DNA of 34,374 bases from an uncultured Schlesneria sp. (GCA_903911795.1 CAIWEX010000717.1:1-34374); one strand, 5' to 3'; shown: positions 9,362 through 19,267, counted from the stretch's first letter. The notes: generated by a model from the sequence alone, not told the origin. A program made the numbers and translations.

Positions 9362-10126
9362 GTGTCTGAATCCCCGTCTGAAATGATCCCACTCAAGGAA
9401 CTGTCACGTAAGCAGCGTCGAGTGCTGGGAGTACTGCTGGAAAAGGCGTTTACCGTTCCTGACCAGTATCCGATGACATTGAAAGCGATCACCACCGGTT
9501 GCAATCAAAAGAACAACCGCGATCCTGTTTCCAACTATTCTGAAGACGATGTCGCTGACACGTTGACACAACTGCAGCAGATTGGCTTTATCGGGTGTCT
9601 GCATACCGAAGGTGGACGGACTGAACGCTATCGCCACTACATGCGTCACAAGACCAAGCTGACGGAACCTCAACTGGCGATCATGACCGAATTGCTGCTA
9701 CGAGGTCGTCAGCAACTGGGTGAACTGCGGACTCGAGCCAGCCGCATGGTCGCGATTGATACTCAGGAAACTCTGCGAACTGCCCTGCAAGGTCTGCTCG
9801 ACTTGGGAATTGTCCAGGCAAATGGACGCCTGGAACGACGCGGGATTGAAGTCGACCACAGCCTTTATCCGTCGGGAGAAAATCACGACCAGATGGCAAT
9901 GCTGGCGGAAGAGACTGAAGAGGAAGCCGCAGCGCCAGTTCCGCGAGCGGCAGTGGTTCACACGCAATACACTCAGCCGGCGGCACCAGACCCTGCAGCC
10001 AACGAACGCCTGTCTGGCCTGGAATCACAGATTCGTGAACTGAAGGATGAACTCGCATCCGTCCGTACGGATTTTCGTGAACTGCAAGATCGCTTTGACG
10101 ATTTGCGACGCCAACTGGGAAGTTAG
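9362..10126 (+). CDS. YceH / DUF480 (UPF0502) family protein
   Basis: Family-like sequence RRVLGVLLEKAFTVPDQYPMTLKAITTGCNQKNNRDPVSNYSEDDV...LTEPQLAIMTELLLRGRQQLGELRTRASRM; GTG start preceded by CGGAG; C-terminal coiled coil. Confidence 0.92.
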   Translation: MSESPSEMIPLKELSRKQRRVLGVLLEKAFTVPDQYPMTLKAITTGCNQKNNRDPVSNYSEDDVADTLTQLQQIGFIGCLHTEGGRTERYRHYMRHKTKLTEPQLAIMTELLLRGRQQLGELRTRASRMVAIDTQETLRTALQGLLDLGIVQANGRLERRGIEVDHSLYPSGENHDQMAMLAEETEEEAAAPVPRAAVVHTQYTQPAAPDPAANERLSGLESQIRELKDELASVRTDFRELQDRFDDLRRQLGS

Positions 10127-10195
10127 AAGACGGTTTTCAATCCCGTCATGCCTCAAGAATTGGCTGTACTGATTCCCGTCATCAAAATGGGGTGC

Positions 10196-10231
10196 CACGG
10201 TCTTGGAGTCTTCGACAAGGCCGTGCTTTTC
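10196..10231 (+). terminator. Probable Rho-independent terminator
   Basis: CACGGTCTTG ... CAAGGCCGTG (one G-T pair) followed by CTTTT. Confidence 0.6.
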
Positions 10232-10411
10232 TGTCAGGCCATTTTCCTGATCTGCCCGCACACTTCAAGCGGCGGCATTTGAAAAAACGCGAATCCAATG
10301 GGCGTTGCCTCGGAGCCGAAACATCGCGATATCTTCGCCACCAGGCTCAATTCCTGTTAACCTGCCTTCCAAATTTTGTTTGACTCAACAACTACCAAGG
10401 AATGACATCTG

Positions 10412-11509
10412 ATGAGTAACTCGATCTGCCGCTGGGGAATCCTTTCCACCGCCAATATTGCTCGTAAGAACTGGCTGGCGATCCGTAACACGGGCAATGC
10501 TGTCGTCACTGCCGTGGCGAGTCGCAGTGTTGCCAAAAGCCAGCAGTTCATCGACGATTGCCAGGGCTATAGCCCCTTCGCAACCGTACCTCAGGCACTC
10601 GGCAGTTACGACGAACTGCTGAAGCGAGACGATGTTGATGCTGTTTACATTCCGCTTCCCACAGGGATTCGCAAAGAGTGGGTAATTCGTGCGGCAGAGG
10701 CTGGCAAGCATATTCTGTGTGAGAAGCCTGTTGGTGTCGTTGCTGCTGACGTCTCCGAAATGCTTGCCGCCTGCAAGAAGAACAATGTCCAGTTTATGGA
10801 CGGCGTGATGTTCATGCACAGTCAGCGATTGAATAAGCTGCGTGAAGCCCTGGACGACGGCGAGAGTGTCGGTAAGCTTCGCCGTATCTGCTCTCAATTC
10901 AGCTTCGCAGCGACCGAAGAATTTGTCTCCAGCAACATTCGCGTCAGTGATGAACTGGAACCACTGGGATGTCTTGGTGATCTCGGCTGGTACAACATCC
11001 GGTTCACCCTGTGGGCCATGAAGTATGAAATGCCTCATTCGGTCAGCGGTCGCCTGCTGACGAAAGCGGGGGGCTCGAGCGTTCCGATGGAATTCTCAGG
11101 GGAGTTGTTCTTCCGCGATGGCGTGTCGGCCAGCTTCTATTGTTCTTTCCTCAATGAAAACCAGCAGTGGGCGAACCTGAGTGGCACGAAGGGATTCATC
11201 ACTGTCCCCGGCTTCGTCTGTCCGTTCTACGGAAATGAAGTCTCGTTTGATGTTTCGAACGTGAAGTTCGTGCCTCGCGGCTGCGATTTCAATATGGAAG
11301 ATCACACGCGACGCGTGTCGATTCCAGAATTCGGCAATAGTGCTCCGAATGCTCAGGAAACGAACCTGTTCCGCAACTTCTCGCAACTGGTGCTATCAGG
11401 CAAACGGGATGAATCCTGGGGCCAGATCGCCCTGCAGACTCAGCAGGTGATGGAAGCGACACTGGCCTCGGCCCGGCAGGATGGAAAAGCCGTCCCTGTC
11501 GCAACGTGA
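10412..11509 (+). CDS. Gfo/Idh/MocA family NAD(P)-dependent oxidoreductase
   Basis: N-terminal Rossmann-type WGILSTANIARKN; conserved EKP motif (CEKPVGVVAADVSEML); C-terminal alpha/beta domain. Confidence 0.92.
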   Translation: MSNSICRWGILSTANIARKNWLAIRNTGNAVVTAVASRSVAKSQQFIDDCQGYSPFATVPQALGSYDELLKRDDVDAVYIPLPTGIRKEWVIRAAEAGKHILCEKPVGVVAADVSEMLAACKKNNVQFMDGVMFMHSQRLNKLREALDDGESVGKLRRICSQFSFAATEEFVSSNIRVSDELEPLGCLGDLGWYNIRFTLWAMKYEMPHSVSGRLLTKAGGSSVPMEFSGELFFRDGVSASFYCSFLNENQQWANLSGTKGFITVPGFVCPFYGNEVSFDVSNVKFVPRGCDFNMEDHTRRVSIPEFGNSAPNAQETNLFRNFSQLVLSGKRDESWGQIALQTQQVMEATLASARQDGKAVPVAT

Positions 11510-11537
11510 CTTCAGAAAGCTGTCGTGATCTCAAAAG

Positions 11538-11576
11538 AACGAGCCACCTGTGATTCGCAGGTGGCTCGTTTCGTTC
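11538..11576. terminator. Rho-independent terminator
   Basis: AACGAGCCACCTG-TGATTCG-CAGGTGGCTCGTT, perfect 13-bp stem followed by TCGTTC. Confidence 0.8.
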
Positions 11577-11668
11577 ACTGAGCAGCGGCTCTGCGTATCA
11601 TAGCGTTGCATGGTGCTTGCATTGCAGGGCGAGAGACCTTGGCACGGAAACTGAAATCAGGAAGACCT

Positions 11669-11751
11669 GAAACGCAAAGGCGCAGGACGCAGGGAAAAAC
11701 ATCAAAAGTTGCATTCCTTTGCGTCTCTGCGCCCTTGCGTCTCTGCGTTAC
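11669..11751. repeat. CGCAGAGA-family octamer micro-repeat hairpin, copy 1
   Basis: AACGCAAAGGCGCAGGACGCAGGG facing TGCGTCTC TGCGCCCT TGCGTCTC TGCGTTAC; the last arm has TGCG at 11720, 11728, 11736 and 11744 (exact 8-bp period). Confidence 0.85.
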
Positions 11752-11793
11752 CTTCTTATTGCTGACGATCACTCACGGCGCGACCAGGAAATC

Positions 11794-11891
11794 TTTGAAA
11801 CGCAGAGGTCGCGGAGACCGCTGAGTAAGACGGAGAAGATGATTACGACTGGCATTTTCCTCAGCGTCATCTGCGCGCTCTGCGTTTCAAA
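11794..11891. repeat. CGCAGAG-family inverted repeat, copy 2
   Basis: 32-nt arms TTTGAAACGCAGAGGTCGCGGAGACCGCTGAG (11794-11825) and CTCAGCGTCATCTGCGCGCTCTGCGTTTCAAA (11860-11891), 27/32 complementary. Confidence 0.88.
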
Positions 11892-11910
11892 AGAAACACA
11901 ACGGACTGGG

Positions 11911-11986
11911 GCACAACGATGGAGGGCAGGATGATCGCAGAAATCGGAAACATGGCTCTTCATTGTTCTGCCCTCATCGTTCTGCC
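11911..11986. repeat. 13-mer micro-repeat inverted repeat
   Basis: GCACAACGATGGA GGGCAGGATGATC facing CATTGTTCTGCCC TCATCGTTCTGCC; the reverse complement of the second arm is GGCAGAACGATGA GGGCAGAACAATG. Confidence 0.75.
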
Positions 11987-12058
11987 AATGTCTGGCTTTT
12001 CCAAAGATGTTGATAGCAGTCGTCGGGAGACCCGCGCCGATCGCCCGCTATTTGTAAC

Positions 12059-14608
12059 TTATTCAGACTTTACAGCAGCTGAACCTGATGGCAGTTCGAA
12101 AATCAGCACTTTGCGATAGGCAATTCCGCCAGCTTCGCCATCGAGCATCACATAGCCATCAAGCGGAACACCCTTTTCCAGCGTTGCCGTTAACACATCT
12201 TTTTCGTTGATCCAGACTTTCACATCCGTCCCGCGGACCTGCATCTTCAGCGTGTTCCATTTTCCTTCCGCAAGACTGACGTTCTGGCTGGCGGCGGCTT
12301 TCGCAAACAATGCCCCTGTCGCAAACCTGTCCATCCTTTTCAGGCCAGCATCGTTAGCTAGATGAATTTTCGCTCCGTTATCGAGCGGTTTCCCTTGCCC
12401 TGAATAGCGCAAATAGACTCCTCCCGTTGCGGTGGAACCTTCGACTTTCCATTCACATGATAATTCGAAATCCGTGTATTTCTGGTCGGATTTCAGATAC
12501 GAACCATTGGATCGGGCTGGATCTGCGATAAATGCCCCCTGCTCGCCACGACCCCACTTTCGATTTCCGACCGGGTTCCAATCAACGAGATCGTAGAGCT
12601 TGGAGCGTTGCACAACGGCCTCGCGCGCCGCTGCAGTCCCCGGACCTGAAACGAATGCCACCGAATCGAGGAAATCGATTCCAGCGGCCATATTTCCGCG
12701 GGCCAATTCCGATTTCCCCTGATGCAGGACTCGTGCGGCAAGGCGTTCATGGAAGACTTCTGCTTCCGGACCTGCTCGCTTAAACCAATTCTCGGCCAGC
12801 GTCTGCTGAATCTTTCCCTGAAAGAAGAGGTAAATCGCAAACCGCAGAGCCTGCTCGCCGCTCGCTTTCTCCGTTCCTTCGATCAGCGAGATCCGCTCGC
12901 CAGGTGTCATACTCGTCAGCTTCTTCTGGAATTCCTTGTCCTTCAGCTTCAAATGCAATGTTTCGCCATCGTACGATTCGAACTCGAACCGAGACCCCGC
13001 CACTCGAATCATCGCCCCTGGCTTTAAGGCGCGGAGAGCCGCCTGCAGCTCTTTTTCCAGTTCAGCAAGTGCTTCGGCAAGTTGCAGGTCCCAGGCCAGT
13101 AGCTCTTTGTCCTGACTCATTTTCTTCTGCTTCATCGCCTCCTTCACCAGAGCAACCGCGTCGTCACCCCGATTTGCTTCCAGCAATGCAAGCAGTTCTG
13201 CCCAATGAGACGTATAGGCCAATGGTGTGTTTCGGGCATCGACCGTTTCGGTCGGCATCGGTTCGGGCTTGGGCTTTTCTTCCGGCTCCGTTGTCGCGAC
13301 TACCATCTTGTTAGGAGCAGGCTTGCCCAGGTAGGATCGGCCCCATCCCGGACCATCAGACAATCGCACAACGTACAAGTCGGCGGAACGGCCTGGCTTG
13401 TCGCAATAGAACAGCCATTGCTCGTCGTCGGTCACTGAATACTGTCGATACTGAACGCTTTCAGAATAGTTTTCCGGCGCGATTTCTACGACGGTTTCGG
13501 GAGCACCAAACGTCTGCCGGATTGAACCGCGGCGGGATCGCTTCAGTGTCGTCCCATCAAATGAGAACTGTCGCAAGCCGTCTGACGAAAGATGAGGGTG
13601 AATCCCTGCCAATTCATACGACAACGATTTCCCAAACAGCTTGTTGGATGCTGACCGCGTGGCCGCACGTGTCACGGTCTTGTCATCTCCTTCTTCTGTC
13701 CAGTACAGACGCAAGCTGTCGCCGGAAATCTGTGCGGATCGCCATGACCGCTCCCCCTTTTCGTCGCTGCGAGTGATTTCCTTTCCGTCGAAAGGAACAT
13801 CAATGCTGGGCCGTACCAGTTGCCAGAGTCGTGATTTTTCGGCGACCGCATAGATCAGCGTCAGGCCGTCATTGCTGACGGAAGGCGAAACAGGCAGGTC
13901 AGCACCACTGGAAGCCTGAATGATCTTCGGTTCGCTGAAGTCATGATACGGCGTCGGTCGTGTTGACGTGTAGATCCCGCGAACACCACCCCGTTCGCTG
14001 GCAAAATAAATCGTACAGCCGTCGGGGCTGAGGAATGGATCGAGCTCCTGATCCTTGGAGTTGAGCGATTCCAGCGGAATCGCTCGCCCGACAGCAGCCT
14101 CAAAGAGCGGAGCATTCAAGATCGAAGGATCGTCGGTATCGTTCGGTGACGATGTGACATCGAATTCCAGTTCCTGAGCATTGCGGGTATCCAGTGACTG
14201 AACAGCTCGCTTTCCGCCCGGTCTTTCGACAGAAATCGAATGCAGCCCACGTGAGACGGTAAATTCACATGGAGTAAGAGCTAGTCCTTCGTTTTCATTC
14301 CGAACCGGAACATAGTCCACGAAGACCGCACAACCGGGTGGGTCCGAATAGATCGTGATCTTGGCTCCGGGATCTTCCTTAGCTGTGTCGCGTGGATTGA
14401 CGACCGCAGGTGTCGTATCGGCCGCTGCGGAATTCTTTCCATCAACGTCACCACTGTCCGATTTCCCGCCTGAACCACAGCCAGGAATGTTCAGCAGTAA
14501 CAGACAGACAAGCCCCGTTGCAACTCGGCGTCCTGCCATCGTGAATTTCGCTTCCAGTTGTTTCGTTGCGACAGGCGAAACCGGGCATCTGACGTTTGAA
14601 CTATCCAT
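12059..14608 (-). CDS. Lipoprotein with PEGA-like domain, PD40/TolB-type propeller repeats and C-terminal DUF1080 (3-keto-disaccharide hydrolase-like) domain
   Basis: Lipobox-like LLLLNIPGCGSGG; PEGA-like ITIYSDPPGCAVFVDYVPV...LTPCEFTVSRGLHSISVERPG; propeller motifs DPFLSPDGCTIYFASERGG and PSVSNDGLTLIYAV; C-terminal DFELSCEWKVEGSTATGGVYLRYSG...KWNTLKMQVRGTDVKVWIN. An alternative start at 14539 (MAGRR) fits the signal peptide better. Confidence 0.8.
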   Translation of the reverse strand: MDSSNVRCPVSPVATKQLEAKFTMAGRRVATGLVCLLLLNIPGCGSGGKSDSGDVDGKNSAAADTTPAVVNPRDTAKEDPGAKITIYSDPPGCAVFVDYVPVRNENEGLALTPCEFTVSRGLHSISVERPGGKRAVQSLDTRNAQELEFDVTSSPNDTDDPSILNAPLFEAAVGRAIPLESLNSKDQELDPFLSPDGCTIYFASERGGVRGIYTSTRPTPYHDFSEPKIIQASSGADLPVSPSVSNDGLTLIYAVAEKSRLWQLVRPSIDVPFDGKEITRSDEKGERSWRSAQISGDSLRLYWTEEGDDKTVTRAATRSASNKLFGKSLSYELAGIHPHLSSDGLRQFSFDGTTLKRSRRGSIRQTFGAPETVVEIAPENYSESVQYRQYSVTDDEQWLFYCDKPGRSADLYVVRLSDGPGWGRSYLGKPAPNKMVVATTEPEEKPKPEPMPTETVDARNTPLAYTSHWAELLALLEANRGDDAVALVKEAMKQKKMSQDKELLAWDLQLAEALAELEKELQAALRALKPGAMIRVAGSRFEFESYDGETLHLKLKDKEFQKKLTSMTPGERISLIEGTEKASGEQALRFAIYLFFQGKIQQTLAENWFKRAGPEAEVFHERLAARVLHQGKSELARGNMAAGIDFLDSVAFVSGPGTAAAREAVVQRSKLYDLVDWNPVGNRKWGRGEQGAFIADPARSNGSYLKSDQKYTDFELSCEWKVEGSTATGGVYLRYSGQGKPLDNGAKIHLANDAGLKRMDRFATGALFAKAAASQNVSLAEGKWNTLKMQVRGTDVKVWINEKDVLTATLEKGVPLDGYVMLDGEAGGIAYRKVLIFELPSGSAAVKSE

Positions 14609-14685
14609 TTAAGATCTTGGCATCAAAGTATTGGAGGGAAACTTGTCACAAGAAAGCGACTGTTGAAACCACTTGAGATCTGCCG

Positions 14686-17600
14686 CTATTTCGCTTTGGC
14701 AGGCTCAGCGACAGATTCGGACAAAGCAAACTCTAATTGCCAGCCAATGAAATTTGCAACGATCCGCGAATGTTCAGGATCGGGCTCAAATTGTGGCAAC
14801 TGCAGTGGTGCTTCTTCTTCTGTGGAGTAGATCTTGCGCCCCGTCCGCTTGTCGATAATTTCGGCGTTCATGCGGAACCGATGCTCGAAAGCATTGGCAT
14901 TTCGCCGCTCCGGTTGTCGTGAGGCGAGCATGAGCAAAGGCAGCGACGCAGGCTGAGTTCGATCGTACGCAGCCCGTTCGACGGTTGTCACCCACTGGAC
15001 CTTTCCATCCGTCGGGGTAACGGCGCAGACGTATCCGTTGAAAGCAGCGCCGCCCTGCGATCTCACCATTTCAAATCCGATCACCTGAGTGGTTCTTTCT
15101 CCCGTCAGAATGATGTCCTGCTCGATGGATCGCTGGACGGCGAGCCAGTTTCTCGGACGTGTTGATTTGATCGGAAGTTCCGTCTGATAGACTTCGCGTC
15201 CATCGGTAATGCGAAACATCCTCAGTCGTCCGTCGGGTTCCAGGATTGCCAGATCCTGATGATCAACGACAACCGACAGAGTATCCATTGGGCATTCATG
15301 CTGCCAGACGACTTGATCCATGGCCAGATCACGACATTCGACGAACATCGCACCATCTCGAAACCGATGCAGAACCTGGCGTGACCCCACGTTCCAGATC
15401 GGGCTTCCCGATTGGTGAGTGCGCGTTGGGATGTCAGACCCGTCAATCGTTCTCCACAAGTTCATATTACCGTTGGCTGAAATCGCGATCGTCTGCTCAT
15501 CAGCGGTCACTTCCTTGGTCGAAGCATTTGACCGGGTCCATGCCAGGCGGCCGGAATCCAGATCGGCAGCAATGAGTTTGGCTCCGATCTTGTAGAAGAC
15601 GCTCTCGGAATTGATCCCAATCACACGGCCGACTGCATCGTTTTCAGGATTGCGCGTAAAGTTGATTTCCTGGTTCGCACCGGAATTACGCAATGACTGA
15701 AACCACGCAACCCTGGGAGTAGATCCCGAGACATCAACAACAATAAAAAATGACGAACGCGAAACTGTCAGCCACTGATTACAGATACGAATCTGGCAGG
15801 GGATCGGCAAATTCCGAGTCTCATCGACCAAATCATCGACAGTCAGAGCGAGTCTCCATTGCTCATGCGAGAATTCATCTCGGGCCCGCAAATGCGTTCC
15901 GCGCGAGTCCGTGTCGAACGACCAGCCAACAAACTGCGATCCCGATCGCGAAATCACTTCGGCGGGCAGGCTGGACTCTTGACCAGATTCACGCGGACTC
16001 CGATGAAATTCGATACGACCAGTCGGCCATTTCTTCCTGCCAACAGCCTGCAATTCGGGCCGTGAGGACCATTGATCTGCCAGGTCACGACCAGTCTTGC
16101 CGTTCAAACATTCACGATCGCTGAATTCTCCCTTCAACCGTTTGATCAGTGCGGCGGCTTCTACCCATTGCCCTGCTTTGATAAATTCGTCGCAACGAAT
16201 GGCTGTCGCTTGAGCAGCAATCGCCGAGTCCGATGACCCGAGGAATGAGCGGATCAATTCGTCTCTGTCATCGCCTGGAAGCTCCCTCGCGGCACTCAGT
16301 AGCGTTGATTCAACACCCGGTAAGCCCTTGAAGAATTGCAGGCATTGTTCCAGGTGCTCCACGCGTTCAGATCCCGGGGGAACCGTCTGTAAATACTCTT
16401 TCAGCGACTGATCCAGTTTGCCCCGTTCAACGGGCATTGCCGCAGAATACATTTCGATCAGTCGAGCACGAATCGATCGATCATTGCGGACAGAATGCCC
16501 TGGCCCAACCGACTTCAGGTCATCCAGGAATTGAGACGTTCCCGCCAGACGGATCATCTGGGCAAATGCCCCAGGTCGGTCACCAGCCGCTTCCAGAACC
16601 TGCGAATACAATCGCAGGAATTCATTCTTCTGCTGGGGATCATCGGTGATTGATTCAAATTCGGCGAGATGCGCACGAATGCGAGCAGGTTCGACTCGTG
16701 CGACCGCGAGCAGCGTTGCCGCCAGAACACTCTTGACGCGTGGATCTGGCTTCTTCTTGAGCGAATTACGCAGGTCTGACAGACCCGCGTCCAATTCACC
16801 TCGATGCAACCGCAATTCGCCTCGCAAGGCCAACGCCGCGGGAGCTTCGGGATCACTCTTCAATTCTTCATCGATGCGTTGTTGAATGTTTTTCAGCGGT
16901 GCAAAGCCGACGATTTCACTCATACTCAGGGAAACAATGGCTCCGTGACCTGCGGCCAGATTTCCCGGAACCAGACCATCAGAAAACTTGGAACGGGCCA
17001 GAATTCGTCCGTTGTGCAGATTGACGGACGCGATTTCGCCCGTTTGCAGTGGAAGACAATAGGACATCCCCGATCGGACTCCACGGCCCGAAACTTCGAC
17101 GGTTGTCTCTTCAAAGGAATCGTCCAGTTTGCCATCGGACAACTGCAACGCCTTCACCCCACTTCGATCCACCAGCACGACTTTCCCATCAACGACGCAC
17201 GCAATATACAGCCAACCTTCACGTTCGTGCTTCCAGAGGAGTCGTCCGTCGACCAGATCCAGGCAGAACACCTGATTCGAATCTCGAGGCACCATCAGGA
17301 CTCGACCATCCGCGATGACTGCCGGGCCTTCCATCGAACGACCAACTCGATCCGACTCGTCTGCGGGAGGCTGCGGCGTCACACGTCGAAATCCGGCAAA
17401 ATCACGAGGGTCCGGTTGGACGTTTGTCGGGTACTGAAACCCCCACAGCAATTCACGTCGTTTTTCGTCGATTGCTACGACAGCACCCGAGGCAGTCGGA
17501 CAAATCACGACTCCCTCGGAAATCGAAGGAGACAAACCCGACAGTCGACGAGGCATGTGCGTCCCCACAGATCGATCCGTGGCAATCAGTGTCTGTGACC

Positions 17601-19098
17601 ATTCTTGTTGAACAGCGTCCCCTTCCTCGCCATGCTTCAACACCAGCAGTTGCAAGACTCCCTGTGTTTCAGACAATAGGTACAGCCGATCCTCGACCGG
17701 CAATGGAGGCCCCAGAAAGTATTGGCCAGACATTTCTACCGGTCTGGTTCCACGTGGCCCGCCGATTTCCCATTGGATTCGTCCTCCAGCCAGATCGAAT
17801 GCGACCAGCTTGTTTGCAGATTGGACTTCGTTGAAATGCCCCTGACCATCCAGTTCCTCGAGGGAATAAATCAACCGGCCATCACTGCTTAACATGCCGG
17901 CGGTGTTGTCTCGAAAGACTCGCCGCTCCAGATACGATGCCAATGTCAGTCCACGTCCAGTTCGCAATCGGGCTTCGATCGAGCGGGTATTCAGAACCCG
18001 CTGCAGAGTTTCGTCGACCATGGCAGATCGCCATAGCAGTTCCCCGGTTTTCAAACTGACAGCAGTCACGTCACCGATCGTGCGATAGACGACCGTATCA
18101 CCGATCACCAGTGGTTGGGCCGTCGTAATGTTGGAACGGTTATCCGTCGCCATGGATTGATGAACTCGATCACGGACTTCCTGAATGCGTCCCTGTATTC
18201 GGCGATCTTCATCGGGTCGACCGTCCAGCGACAAATGCTCCAGCGTGGAGACTCGCCAGACATGACCACCCACGGGGCTGGTTGGTGCCGCAGAGACGTT
18301 GCGATTCGAACCCCCTCCGACTGTCATCCACGCTTCTGATTCAGAGACAAGTGCAGGTGATTTCAGAAGTGCCAGCGAACGAAGCCACTTCGGTGCGTTT
18401 TCCTCCTCGGGCAAAGTGACTTCTTTGCCGGCAACGCGCAGTTTCGCCTGCGGCCCCCCTCGCTTGATCTCTCGCAATGCCTTCAGTCCACGATCCATTC
18501 GGCCGGCACTGGTCCAATAGACCGCTTGCTGCAACCAGAATTGCGGTGTACGACGCGGATGATTTTTGAGGACCTCCAGAAGCATGGCCGCTTCGAACGG
18601 ACGATTGGCATCAAAGGCATATGCCGCCAACATGATTCCAGCATCAAACCCTGCGTTGGTTGCCGCATATCGACGAGACACCTCAGCCACGGCTGACATG
18701 TCGTGACTCTCGACTGCTTTCGAAAGCTGATCTTTGGCGGCGATCCCAAATGCCAGTTCATAGGCCGCATGCCCATCTGCGGGCATCATCATCAGGATGC
18801 GCGAGGCTTCTTTTCGGATCCCTCCGCGAGTCCCCCGGTCTTTCAGGAAATCTCGTTCGATAAAACTGTCTTCGGGGTGATCAAGCACCCGCTGCAGCAA
18901 TTGAACCGCGTTGACATATTCCTTGCGCTCGATCGATTCCTGAGCTTCTTTCAAGGCGTCGGCGATATCGTTGTCCGGCTCAACGATCAACGGCGGATCG
19001 AAGGATGATCGATTCGGATTTTGAGCGTATGTCGCGCCGCTGCCAATCAGCATACCGACTGCCAAAGCCACCCTGCCAGATAACCAGATTCGTTGCAT
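14686..19098 (-). CDS. Large PQQ-like beta-propeller / TPR-region secreted protein
   Basis: Signal peptide MQRIWLSGRVALAVGMLIGSGATYAQ; PQQ-like blade motifs (VSLKTGELLWRS, FDLAGGRIQWEIGG, VAIDEKRRELLWGFQ, LDLVDGRLLWKHE, ADLDSGRLAWTRS); central helical repeats. The ORF track starts at a GTG 12 nt upstream (19110); ATG 19098 has GGAG upstream. Confidence 0.82.
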   Translation of the reverse strand: MQRIWLSGRVALAVGMLIGSGATYAQNPNRSSFDPPLIVEPDNDIADALKEAQESIERKEYVNAVQLLQRVLDHPEDSFIERDFLKDRGTRGGIRKEASRILMMMPADGHAAYELAFGIAAKDQLSKAVESHDMSAVAEVSRRYAATNAGFDAGIMLAAYAFDANRPFEAAMLLEVLKNHPRRTPQFWLQQAVYWTSAGRMDRGLKALREIKRGGPQAKLRVAGKEVTLPEEENAPKWLRSLALLKSPALVSESEAWMTVGGGSNRNVSAAPTSPVGGHVWRVSTLEHLSLDGRPDEDRRIQGRIQEVRDRVHQSMATDNRSNITTAQPLVIGDTVVYRTIGDVTAVSLKTGELLWRSAMVDETLQRVLNTRSIEARLRTGRGLTLASYLERRVFRDNTAGMLSSDGRLIYSLEELDGQGHFNEVQSANKLVAFDLAGGRIQWEIGGPRGTRPVEMSGQYFLGPPLPVEDRLYLLSETQGVLQLLVLKHGEEGDAVQQEWSQTLIATDRSVGTHMPRRLSGLSPSISEGVVICPTASGAVVAIDEKRRELLWGFQYPTNVQPDPRDFAGFRRVTPQPPADESDRVGRSMEGPAVIADGRVLMVPRDSNQVFCLDLVDGRLLWKHEREGWLYIACVVDGKVVLVDRSGVKALQLSDGKLDDSFEETTVEVSGRGVRSGMSYCLPLQTGEIASVNLHNGRILARSKFSDGLVPGNLAAGHGAIVSLSMSEIVGFAPLKNIQQRIDEELKSDPEAPAALALRGELRLHRGELDAGLSDLRNSLKKKPDPRVKSVLAATLLAVARVEPARIRAHLAEFESITDDPQQKNEFLRLYSQVLEAAGDRPGAFAQMIRLAGTSQFLDDLKSVGPGHSVRNDRSIRARLIEMYSAAMPVERGKLDQSLKEYLQTVPPGSERVEHLEQCLQFFKGLPGVESTLLSAARELPGDDRDELIRSFLGSSDSAIAAQATAIRCDEFIKAGQWVEAAALIKRLKGEFSDRECLNGKTGRDLADQWSSRPELQAVGRKKWPTGRIEFHRSPRESGQESSLPAEVISRSGSQFVGWSFDTDSRGTHLRARDEFSHEQWRLALTVDDLVDETRNLPIPCQIRICNQWLTVSRSSFFIVVDVSGSTPRVAWFQSLRNSGANQEINFTRNPENDAVGRVIGINSESVFYKIGAKLIAADLDSGRLAWTRSNASTKEVTADEQTIAISANGNMNLWRTIDGSDIPTRTHQSGSPIWNVGSRQVLHRFRDGAMFVECRDLAMDQVVWQHECPMDTLSVVVDHQDLAILEPDGRLRMFRITDGREVYQTELPIKSTRPRNWLAVQRSIEQDIILTGERTTQVIGFEMVRSQGGAAFNGYVCAVTPTDGKVQWVTTVERAAYDRTQPASLPLLMLASRQPERRNANAFEHRFRMNAEIIDKRTGRKIYSTEEEAPLQLPQFEPDPEHSRIVANFIGWQLEFALSESVAEPAKAK

Positions 19099-19240
19099 CC
19101 TATTCTCCACTGGGGAGTTCCAAGCGAGCCAACAGGATACCGAATCGCCACTCCAGAGGAAACCACTGATTCACGTGGGGCGACGTGCGCGGGGGTTCGC
19201 TGCACATTCAACTTCGCGGAAAGGACGGGAAATTGTTGGA

Positions 19241-19267
19241 CACGGAGTGCGCGGATGACACGGATGG
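19241..19267. repeat. 9-bp period direct micro-repeat
   Basis: CACGGAGTG CGCGGATGA CACGGATGG, three contiguous nonamers. Confidence 0.6.

Noticed and set aside
11575-11963. Overlapping small ORFs (e.g. MIVSNKKVTQRRKGAETQRN..., MRLCALASLRYLL...)
   Set aside because: They are translations of the CGCAGAGA repeat; products of this type (KGAETQR / LCVSAPLRLCV) are typical spurious ORFs.
11669-11986. Possible CRISPR array
   Set aside because: Units are 8-13 bp, contiguous and inverted, without 25-40 bp repeats separated by unique spacers, and no cas genes are present.
16804-17598. 264-aa antisense ORF inside the PQQ giant
   Set aside because: Shadow ORF; the minus-strand frame has clear PQQ blade motifs and a signal peptide.
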